A stretch of DNA of 64,000 nucleotides from Pithys albifrons albifrons (taxonomy: Eukaryota; Chordata; Aves; Passeriformes; Thamnophilidae). Each line of letters starts with the position of its first letter. Positions within the stretch are counted from its first letter, which is position 1. The stretch lies in assembly GCF_047495875.1 (NCBI RefSeq), contig NC_092473.1:16226388-16290387 (forward strand). The letters are read 5' to 3'. The notes under the pieces were generated by a model. The model ran no database searches and was not told the DNA's origin. It saw nothing but the letters and a program-made list of their open reading frames with translations. Of this stretch, positions 38,601 to 48,900 are shown in pieces. The translations under genes were made by a program, and so were the position numbers.

Positions 38601-41307
38601 GGCCTACAAGGAAGCCAGAGTGGGACTCTTGAGCAGGAACTGTAGTGACAGCACAAGGGGCAATGGCTTTAAGCTGAAGGAGGGTTGATTTAAATGGGAT
38701 ATTGTGAAGAAATTCTTCCCTGTGAGGGTGGGCAGGCCCTGGCACAGGTTGGGCAGAGAAGCTGTGGCTGCCCCATCCCTGGAAGTGTCCAAGGCCAGGT
38801 TGGACAGGGCTTGGAGCAACCTGGGCTGGTGGAAGGTGTCTGTCTCCATGGCAGGGGTGGGACTGGATGGGCTTTAGCTGTGTATTTTTTGGAATTGCAC
38901 TGGAGAGCTGCTCTGCTTGAGGCTCAGTTGCCTGGTGTCACACTGGGCTTTTCTAGGCTGTTCCTTGGCCTGTCCTGGTGGGCTGCCAGCCTCTTGTGTG
39001 GCACTGGTCACTCGTCCATGGCATCCTGTAAAGAGGTCTCAGTGGTGCCATGTAGCATCTTCCAGGTACTCTCTCACATGGTCATGGAAAACAATGTTTT
39101 TGTGGCGGTTGGGATTTTCCAGGTGGCTGCCTCGTTGCTGTGAAGGAGGTGGAAGAAGCAATGGTGTCTGATGAGAGTCAGTCAGCTGACAACTTGGCAG
39201 CCACGGTGATTTCAGAGGATCCCCACACTGTCCTGGTGGAGTTCTCCTCGGTGGTGGCCGACACTCAGGAGTACATCATTGAGGTGAGAGGGGGCAAACA
39301 GCTGCTCCTTTGGAATTCAGCAAACAGCAGTTGTATGTGTTCCTCATCCAGGCTTTTGGGAGAAGGTGAAACAGGATCACTCCTGCCTGCAGGGCCCTAG
39401 GGGTCAGGAGGGTTAACTTTGTTTGGAAGGAAAGCACTTGGAGCTTCCTCACCCTCCTAAAGTGCTGTGTGTGACATGGGCAGGAAAAGCAGAACACAGG
39501 GCAGACTGGCAGTGGCTCAGCAGGAGGCTGAGCTGGAAAACCTGTGACCACACCAGATTTTATGGCCTCACAAAACTCACTTCAGCTTTCCCTATTCTCC
39601 CATTTTTAAATAGCTTGTTTTGTCCCAAATAATCTCTGTTGTTTATAACAGAGGCTGCCAAAAGCAATGAATTATGTATTTCACTTTCTCCCCCTTCATG
39701 ACACAGAGCCAGTTCTGATCTGAGCAGGATAACAGAGCTCAGTTACTGAGTTCCTTTAGTGCTGCCATAGTTTTTCTCCAGTAAGAGAAAAATCTGCTGC
39801 TTGTCCAAATCCTGCTGAGAGAGGAAATTCTCTTCCACTTGTTTGTGAACATTTTGCATTAATTTTAAGTGGCTCCTGATAATGAGATTTGGAGAGAATG
39901 TCATGGAATTCTCCTTGGAGTAGCTACTGCATCATGGGGGGAACAGAAAAACTTGTGTAAAACACTTAGTGAATTATATCTTGGTAAATAAACACATTTT
40001 GTCTTTCAAGACTTCTACTGAAGACATGGAGACCAATGAAGCTACTGAAATAATAGAGGGAACACGACATGAGGTAAAGCAGCCAAAGAATTGTGATTTT
40101 GGGGCCTTGGTGTAGATGAAATGAGTCACTTTTAATGCCTGAGAGTCATGCTAAGTAAACCCAATTTCAGATCATTAATTAATGTACCTAGAAAAGCCCT
40201 GAAGAAGGACTTTGGACAAGGGCCTGGAGTGAGAGGCCAAGGGGGAATTGTTTCCTACTAACAGAGGACAGAGTTAGATGGGATATTGGGATGAAATTCC
40301 CCCCTGTGAGGGTGGGCAGGCCCTGGCACAGGTGCCCAGAGAAGCTGTGGCTGCCCCATCCCTGGGAGTGTCCAAGGCCAGGCTGGACAGGGCTTGGAGC
40401 AGCCTGGGAATGTGTCCCTGCCCATGGCAGGGGGTAGCACTGGATGGGCTTTAAGGTTCCTTGGAACCCAGGGCATTCTGGGATTCTGTGGCTCCACCTC
40501 TGTAGTTCTGCAGACCTAAAACCACAATCTGGCTCACTGGGGGTGTGATAACCCCAGACCCTCTCTGGGATGGTGACTTTGTGGCTTCAGACACGAGCAG
40601 AGCTGCAGGCTGGGTAAATTGTACAGTAACACTCCATCCTTGGGAAATGATCCTGTAAGGCATTCCCGAATGCTGGAAACAAGGGCTGCTGCAAAGTCAG
40701 AGCCTGGCTCAGCTCCTGAATTGATTCAGGGAGTTTTCATGTTTGGGTGTGGGTTGTTGAGGTTTTTCTACAAACAGGAATGTGACTTCCTGTAGGAAGT
40801 TCTTTACTGGTGTCACACCTGCAGTGACATGAGGGTGACACGATCCTGAGGCTGGTCTTGTGGTGATGAGCCCTGGAGTGCCCCGTGTGCAGAGCTGCTG
40901 GTCATCACTTCTCCCAGCAAACCCCCCAAGAACCAGAGTGGCCTCCTCTCCCCCTGCAGGTCGACAGCCACATCATGAAGGTGGTGCAGCAGATCGTGAA
41001 CCAGGCGAGCTCGGGGCACCAGATCATCGTGCAGAACGTCACCGTGGCCGAGGGCGCCGGCGCCGCCGCGGACGCCGCCGACACCATCACCATCGCCACC
41101 CCCGAGAGCCTGACGGAGCAGGTGGCCATGACCTTGGCCTCGGCCATCGGTGACGGCGCCGTGCTCGCCGCCGACGGCGCCATCGCCGCGCAGGAGGCCA
41201 CGGTCACCATGGTGGCCTCCGAGGACATCGAGATCATGGAGCACGCCGGGGAGTTCGTGATCGCCGCGCAGGAGGGGGAGGTGGAGGTGCAGACGGTCAT
41301 CGTGTAG
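32621..41307 (+). CDS. E4F1: E4F1, C2H2 zinc-finger transcription factor / atypical E3 ligase
   Basis: Fourteen coding exons join in phase to 773 codons plus stop (human about 784): 32621-32735, 33080-33216, 33332-33431, 34049-34260, 34468-34588, 34838-34990, 35475-35641, 36107-36328, 36633-36738, 37072-37289, 38198-38396, 39123-39283, 40011-40073, 40960-41307. An N-terminal finger-like CGRC...H...C element (residues about 44-66) precedes a cluster of three fingers (about 177-256) and a C-terminal cluster of six (about 421-581: [49 protein letters not shown]). The third finger of the first cluster ends in Cys rather than His. The last exon is Ala/Glu-rich. E4F1 is known in mammals as a p53- and p14ARF-linked regulator that controls pyruvate dehydrogenase and checkpoint genes. 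It shares a promoter with PGP. Confidence 0.96.
33590..33838 (-). mobile_element. CR1 LINE 3' fragment (E4F1 intron 3)
   Basis: Antisense CR1 tail from 'atcagggaatacaatcctgg' through 'ggcagggacacctcccacca' to 'catccaatctaaacctgact'. Confidence 0.85.
35050..35232 (+). mobile_element. CR1 LINE 3' fragment (E4F1 intron 6)
   Basis: Sense CR1: 'ggcacaggtgcccagagaag' through 'accattccaggattctcat'. Confidence 0.85.
36868..36935 (+). mobile_element. Short CR1 tail (E4F1 intron 9)
   Basis: Only the last part of the CR1 3' end is present, reading 'gttggactggatgatgccca', then 'ggattctgtg'. Confidence 0.65.
37372..37542 (+). mobile_element. CR1 LINE 3' fragment (E4F1 intron 10)
   Basis: Sense CR1 from 'tgatgcccagagaagctgtg' to 'caattctgggattctgatc'. 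Confidence 0.8.
37655..38070 (+). mobile_element. Probable solo LTR of an avian endogenous retrovirus (E4F1 intron 10)
   Basis: The sequence begins 'tcctggttgcagccaggaca' with 'gggttaattt', passes through a pyrimidine-rich middle, and ends with 'cagcccatggttttcacctt', 'ccagttctctccatgcc', 'gggggagggggagcgggtga'. That start and end resemble songbird ERVL-type LTRs. No viral coding sequence is present. The family assignment is from memory of LTR style and the borders are approximate. Confidence 0.55.
38625..38885 (+). mobile_element. CR1 LINE 3' fragment (E4F1 intron 11)
   Basis: Sense CR1: 'gagggtgggcaggccctggc', 'ggaagtgtccaaggccaggt', 'ggtgggactggatgggcttt'. Confidence 0.85.
40195..40500 (+). 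mobile_element. CR1 LINE 3' fragment (E4F1 intron 13)
   Basis: Sense CR1 from 'gaaggactttggacaagggc' to 'gggcattctgggattctgtg', one of the longer copies in the window. Confidence 0.85.
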
Positions 41308-42009
41308 GGCTGGAGGGTTGGCTGGGGGGCTCCAGTCCGGGGAGTGGGTCAGTCCTGAGTTTGTCACTGAAGCCGCTCAGAGAGCAGGGAGAGAACGTTC
41401 TGGAGGGAAGTGGCTTAGCAGGATAGGACGGGCCTGGAACAGGGTAGGGCAGGCCCAGGGTGTTCTCAGTGTAAAACAAGTAATAGGAGCTAAACCCTCT
41501 GCATGGTCACACTGGGAAGAGACCCACAGGCCACATGTGACAGTATTGTGTACAGCAGCCTCAAATTAAGAAGGATCCTTTGGGAATCAGTTCCCTCTGC
41601 CCCCAGGACAGCAGTGGTCTGGTTTTCAGAAGGATTCAGGAAGGGTCGGGGCTCACAGGAGACTGTTTAATCATATGCATTGAAAACAAGGGGAGAAAAC
41701 CAAACCTAAGGAGTTGTGGGGTGTGTTCAGCACCACTCAAACACTCTCATGCCTTTAACCTCACCCCTTCAGGCCTCCCAAGGCATGGTACTGCAGTATT
41801 TCTCTTTTATTTGATATCCTGGACAAGTAGCCTTATGTACTGGTCTCTGAATGCATCCTTGTACCCTGCAATGCCAGCCAGGCTGCTCTGAGAGCCAGTC
41901 TGGGGGCTGGAAAGCCATACTGTATAGGAATTTGGGGTTTTTTAAACCATATATGGATTTTTAACTGCATATTGTACAGATTCAGCATGTAAATAAACAC
42001 ATTTTTAAA

Positions 42010-42015
42010 AATAAA
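42010..42015 (+). terminator. E4F1: E4F1 polyadenylation signal
   Basis: AATAAA occurs at 41992-41997 and again at 42010-42015, about 700 bases after the E4F1 stop, in an AT-rich 3' end. Confidence 0.65.
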
Positions 42016-42446
42016 ATTATTTAAAGTTCCTACTATATTTTTTCCAATTTCTGCTCTATTATCACACAAACAGAAGAATTTCTGGAAGGAGAAAGAAATG
42101 GGGACATTTATATTATGCTTAAGAAGTGGGAGACTGTCACTGCTGTGCTTTTTTGTGGCCTTTGTCACTGCAGGAGGGGCTGCCTTGGAAACTGCAACTT
42201 CCCCTGCAGCAAAGTCCCCAAAATACAGAGAAATGCCTGAAACTGAACAGCTGCATCAAACAATAGAATAAAGATGTGAAATGCCAAAAGGATTGTCTGG
42301 CATCTCTGTGTCCAGAGATTGGTATCAATTTTCTGATACCCTTCTCAAAATGCTGAAATTCTGTTCAGTTCCCCATTTTCCTGGGGCAAATGTGAAGGAG
42401 CTGAAAACAGGGATCAAGGAAGAGACAGGTTCAGGAGATGCAACAA

Positions 42447-42452
42447 TTTAAT
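42447..42452 (-). terminator. ZDHHC4: Probable ZDHHC4 polyadenylation signal (ATTAAA)
   Basis: TTTAAT on the plus strand reads ATTAAA on the minus strand, about 470 bases after the ZDHHC4 stop. I saw no AATAAA closer on that strand. The E4F1 3' end lies about 430 bp to the left. Confidence 0.5.
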
Positions 42453-42917
42453 TTCCTTCCTCTGCATTAGTACAAATCTGCAGCAGCAGAACACGGTTTC
42501 TGCAGGTTAAGATCTTGCCAAGGATAATGTTTTTTGAAGTTAAATACACACCACCCCTTGTGCTGTTACAGTAATGGGTTAATCATTTCCCAAAGAAAAA
42601 CACTCCCAGGAAGATGCAGCTTCCTCAAAATTTACAGCAGCTGAGTTGGCCCTTCCCAGAGAGAAACATTCAGTGCAGGACGATGGACCAAACTGGCCTC
42701 TCTGTCCCAGAACATTCACTACAGGTCCCTGTAACCAGGAGACAGGACTGAGCTGAACCTCAGAGACCTCACAGAGAGAGGGATCCTGAATGATGCTCTG
42801 CTGAGGCACCATCAGTGAGAATTCTGCAGTAATCTTGTTCCAAAAGCTGTCTGGGGCATCCAGACTCACTGCTGGAATAAAATCTTACAAAATAAGTCTA
42901 AAACTGCACAAATATCT

Positions 42918-45900
42918 TCATGTTTTCTTCTTGCTTTCCAATGCTGTAGGAGGCCTAAAGATTTCCTTTAAATTCCTCCAGATTCCTTTAGAATAAATGT
43001 TTTTGTAGACAAGTTTTCTGTGGTGGGGCTGTGATGAGAGATGGGAACCCCCAAATCTTCTGGATTTATACCATTCATTGGTGGTTTGGTTGGTGAAGGC
43101 CAAGTACAGAGTGAAAGAGCTGTATCCACCCAGGATGAGTGTGAGCAGGATAACAAACCCCAGCATGAAGACAATCCTAGGGAAAGTCAAGAAAAGGTGC
43201 TGAAAAGGAAAGAAAAAAGTAGTTAAAAAGTTGGAGGATTAAATCCCATGGCCATTGTAAAACCCCAGCTGGAATGAGCATCCATGTGCACACAGAACTG
43301 CAGTGCAGCCCCAGGAGATCCCAGCCCTGACCTCCACCCAGCCCAGTCAGGGGCTATTCCTCCAGAAACAGCCTCCAGGTGCACCAGGGGAGGTTTAGCT
43401 TGGATATCAGGGAATTTTTTTCCACAGAAAAGGTTGCAAAGTGTTGTCACAGGCTGCCCAGGGCAGTGGTGGAGTCCCATCCCTGGAAATGATCCAAACC
43501 CGTGTGACGTGGCCCTTGGGCACGTGGGTGAGTGGTGAACAGGGTGCTGGTTGGACTTGATGACCTTAAAGGTCTTACCCCATGTTAACAATTCCATGAT
43601 TCTACTCAAACCTCTGAGCAGAGCATGCAGAGTTCCAGGCATATTTTCTCCCAAGCCTTGCTAATACGTGGGAGGATTGTCTACACCCATCTATTTCCAA
43701 CTGTTTGTGTTTGGAGTCCTCTTGTTCGTCTTTTGTTGTTTAAATCCACAAATCATTAACACAAATCATCTGAAAACAAACTGCCAAATGAAGAGGCAAC
43801 AATCTGGTACAACTTCGGGTTTTGCTGACACCATACAGTGTAAGCAGCTCTTTTCTGGGTTACATCCCACTCCTGGGGGGTGGCAAAGGCATTGCTGAAA
43901 CATTCCCTGACCAGGACCCCTTTGTGAGAGTCCGAGGCTGAAACATCTGTCTAGAATGAGGAAAAGATAAAGCACTTTGCATTTATCACCTGACTGCCAC
44001 ACTGCAGGGATGAGGGACTGAGATCAAAACTCAAGTGCTAGAGAGACTCACAGTCACCCTTTGCTTATATGTGAGAGAAAATATTCCAGTATCTGAATTC
44101 CACGGTAGTGGGTCTTGCCTTAACATCTCCATGAAGATCTCGAGGATTGTAAACTCCTTCCTAAATGTTACTACAGTAGGTGGGGATGGAATATAAATTC
44201 ATTCTCTATGAGCCACACCTGCTGAGTGACAGACACCGGAGACAGAAATCCACAGAACGGGAGAGCAGAAGGAAGTGCTGTGAGAAAAATGCCACATTTT
44301 TCAACTGTTCTGCAATGGCAGCTCTTTAAACTTAACGAGCTGTGCAAAGGTGCTGAACTCCCAGGCTGGGGACAGACTGTGGGGAACAGGGAAAAGATTC
44401 CTGTCTGCAAAGAGGTGACATCAAACTTTTTACAGCATGAGTTAAGAAACAATCAAATCCAATAGAATAGAACAAAATTCTTCCTTTTATTCGGCGCTGG
44501 GAACATGGGGGATAATTCCACCAAAGACACGTTTGACAAGACTTTTGTCTTTCCAGGTTTATATACTTAGTTACAACTGAAACCCCTCCCCAAAGCTAAG
44601 CAGGATATTTAGGGTGAATTTTAACCCTCTCTGCAGCTCTGTATTTCCTTTTGACTAAATGATGTTACAGCTTCAAGCCTCAACCTAGACAGGTTTGCTG
44701 ATCTATTTCTTACAGTTTAGCCTTTAATCTAAGCAAGGTTTGGGTTTATTTCTTAAACTTACAGTTACAGGGTTAAATTCATGGAATCATAGAATGGATT
44801 GGGTTGGAAAAGACCTCTGAGATCATCAAGTCCAACGCTTGATCCAACCCCATTGTGATCACCAGCCCAGGGCACAGAGTGGGGCATGGAGTGCCCTGGG
44901 CTGGTGATCACAGTGGGGTTGGATCAAGACATGGTGGATTCTCCCTCAGTGCCACATCCATAGAATGACAGAATCAGAGAATGGATTGGGTTGGAAAAGA
45001 CCTCTGAGATCATCGAGTCCAACCCTTGGTCCAACTCCAGTCCCTTTACCAGATCATGGCACTCAGTGCCACGGCCAAGCTCATCTGAAAAACCTCCAGG
45101 GATGGGGAACCCACCCCCTCTCTGGGCAGCCCATTCCAATCCCTGAGCACTCTTTGTCTAAAGCTCTGCATGGCTGAGATCACTGACAGGTACAAGCTAA
45201 AATAAAAAATTAATATAAAATACAAAGTACAATTCTGAATAAAAAATAGTAAAGACCATATGATTTTATGGAGAAGGGATAAAATCCTTTCTCTTGAGGG
45301 GTCCCTGGATCAAGCATGAACTTACCTGCACGAGGACAGGGAAGTCCACAGGGCGCTCCTGGCCCTGGGCATCGCGGTAGGTGCCGTGCCTGGCACGGGA
45401 GAGCAGCCCCAGGTGCAGGAGGAGGGTGGCAGTGATGGCAGCGAGGGCAGTGGCCGTGCCCGCCAGGGACAGCAGGTAGAGCAGGAACCAGCGCGCTGTG
45501 CCCGCGCCCACACACGTGTTGAGCCACACACAGTGGTGGTCGAAGCGCTGCACGCACGCCCTGCACACACCTGTGGTGGGCACGGAAAGAACAGCTGCTG
45601 CTCACTGGGGTTTGGGCAAGCAGTTTGGTTTTTACACAGTTTGAGGCAGTTTTTAACCTGAAAATGTGTGAGAACAGTAGTCAGGATTTAGCTGATGGCT
45701 TTTGAGGCAAATAATTGATTACAATTGCATATCATAATGAAAACAAGACTGCAGCTCCAAAAGGTTGGTTTCTCTGACAGTACTGCCCACCTGAAAGGCA
45801 GAGATTGTAGTTCCCACCTTTGTTTTAGATGATAACACTGAAAAAGAGGTGGTGGATTCCTCACCCCTAGAAGTGGCCCAGGCCAGGTTGGACAGGGCTT

Positions 45901-48900
45901 GGAGCACCCTGGGCTGGTGGGAGGTGTCCCTGCCCATGGCAGGGGTGGCACTGGGTGGGCTTTAAGTTCCCTTCCAGCCCAAACCATTCCAGGATTTCAG
46001 GATTCTGTGAAACACAAAATCCTGAGCTTGTGTCTTGACAGGTGATAATTTCTCATTTAACTTCCAGATGCTCAAAAACTTGGCTGTTCCTGACCCTGAA
46101 TATACCACCAGAACTGGTGGTTTCTGTGAGAAGAAACAGCACCAAAGCAGCTCCACAGATGGGCAAATGCAGCTGTGAGCTGGAACCCCAGAAACCAAAC
46201 AGAGCCCTGTGTGCACTGAGCTGGGAACACAACAGCTGTGGTGTGAGCTGCAGCTCCTGGGGCAGAATTCCTTTGGGAAAGTATCCCTGCTCAGGGAAGT
46301 TCAGGTCCTTACTGCAGTGCTTGGACCTGGCTGGCTTCTCCAGGGTGCAGGTTGGACACACGTTGCCTCTCTGAAACATCACACCATCATAAGCATAAAC
46401 CTTAACCAGGGATGCGTGGTTTGCTTTTGTTATTATACCTGTGAAAAATACAAGAAAAATAGTAAAAACAAACAAACAAACAAACAAGTGTTTCTAGCAT
46501 TTTAAGGTTTGTTTACAAACAGCTCCAGCATGAGCTTACCAGGATTGGCCCTGGAGCAGAGGGTGAAGCAGCTCAAGTTCCCAGCCAGCAGCAGGTAGGG
46601 CAGGAGGAGGACAAGGAGGGGGAACTGCAGCTCCCAGCAGTACCCAAACACTTCCCAGGTGTATTCCCCAAACACTGCAGCCTGCAAGGCCACATGCAGG
46701 ACAACAAACAAACAGCTCCTGGAACAGAAAGGGGACAGTCTATTTAATGCTCAGTATCCTGATTAACAGGTCAAGTACACTCAGAGGTGATCAAAGACTT
46801 TCCAAATGCAAGGAGACGCCTCTTTTAGGTTTTCAGGCCAGCATGGATTGCATATTAATAGTGTTTTCTCCATCCACTGGCTTCTCCTTCTCCCCACATA
46901 CACTCCTCTAAACACACCAGCTAAATTCACTGCATTAATTCCGTGTCCTTTAGATTTTTCCTCCCTGTCAGTACAAAGCCTCATAACCACTTTGTTGTTG
47001 ACAAAATATGCCACAGCAACTGGCCACAAAATATTCTGCCAGGAGACATTTGCTGCTCTGAAAGCAAAGAAAAGTCAGTAAATCATCTTAAAAACACTAT
47101 AATAATATAAGCAGCATGAAATAAGTGTGGCAGGAGGTTGGCAGTTCCAGAGCACACGGGGGGGTCCCAGTGCCCCCAGCACAGCTGGCAGTGTCACCTC
47201 TCTGTCCCAGGCTGTGTTACAGCAGAGGGGCTGCAACACAGGCAGCAAACAAGCCCAGCAGTGACACCACAGCTGGAGATGTTACACCCTGAAGTGTCTG
47301 TCACACTGGAGCTGCTGTCCTCAGGGAAAAGGTATTTCAAACATTCCTGAAGCACCAGAGTTTACAGACACTACAAAAGCCACCTGAACCCAGCAGGCTG
47401 CACTTTGCAGCTGGGCAGCTTCCCTTTGAGCCACCTGGACATCCAGGCTGCTGGACTAAGACTAATGGGATCTGGGGGAGAGGATGGAGCCTGCAAGTCT
47501 GTCTGACTCCATCTGCAGCTGCCAGAGAGGCTCTGCTAATTCCTGTGGGGATGCAGCTCCCACCAGTGTGAGCAACATCTGTTACTGAGCCACATTATCT
47601 TTATTTGTCAATATGTTCAAATATTTCAGGATACCACCTACTAAACAATGAGCAAGGAAGAGAAAGACAACAGCGTGGCAAACCTTAAAGGGAGTCTGCA
47701 ATCCCTGACAAACATCCCTAATGAATTGAGAATATCTAAGGATAATACTGAAAGCTCTGATGGTGGCAGGAGAGCCCAACAGTAACCAGAAATACAGTAA
47801 AAAATGCCAAAGGCAAGGAAGTGCAATACCTGGTGTGGAAGAGCCTGTGCAGGGCCCTGTGTGTCACCCTGTGTGTCACCCTCTGGAGCTGGGGGGGGAT
47901 CACCATGGAGAGTGCCTGGGGGACATGGAAACACAGTGTTACCTGCACTGCAGTCACCTCTGCCCTGGGGGAAGTTCAGGGTCAAATACCAGTCCCCAGC
48001 CCCTCAGTTCTGACTGCACAGCCACAGCACCAGGGAGGAGGCTCCTTTCCATGGTGTCCAAGCTCCTCATCACAGAAGCAAGGCTGGAAGAGACCTTCAA
48101 GATCATCCTGTCCAACCATAAGACACACAATAACAGAATTCTTTAGGTAGGAAAGGACTTCCCAGACCATCAAGTTCCACCTGTGACCAATCTCCACCTT
48201 AGGAACCAGCCCAGAGCACTGAGTGTCACATCCAGTCGTTCCCTGGACACCTCCAGGGATGGGGACTCCACCACCTCTCTGGGCAGTTCCAATTCCTGGC
48301 CACCCTCTCCATGAAGAAAGAAGAGCAGAGGCAGAAACACTGCTGGGGGTTTCAAGGTGGGAGGGAGGTTCCTGCTCCTGAGAGCCCCACAGGCCCAAAC
48401 AAACGTATCTGGGTTAATGTGTGAAAGTTCTAAGGAGCTTACAGAGGGTGCAGGCTGGGCACTGATTAAGCAGGGGATAGAACTGAGCAATTCCCCAGCT
48501 ACAATATGCTCCATCAGGCCATCTGACAGATCAAGTGGAGATAAGCAAAGGGATAAAGCCTGCTGGCCTCCAGAAACAAATAAACCCCCCCACAACCCAA
48601 CCCACCCCCCAAAAATCCAGTGTCCTCAGCTATAGCTCTGATCCAGCCCAACAGCTCCATGTCTAATTGCCCTTTCAGGCACATCCCAATGTGCTGAAGG
48701 AGGAACCTGCCTGTGTTCATTGAGTGAATCCTCAGCCCTGGCCTGTGCCTGTGCAATTGTCTGACTCTGCTCTGAGCTGACAGATCTCTATAGCAACACA
48801 CGGCTCCGTGGCAGAGGAATTAGAGCAGCTGAGCCTATTTCTAGCTGACATGGAAAGAAAATATGCAGTGAGAGCTTCTTGCCTCAGATGTGAAAGACCA

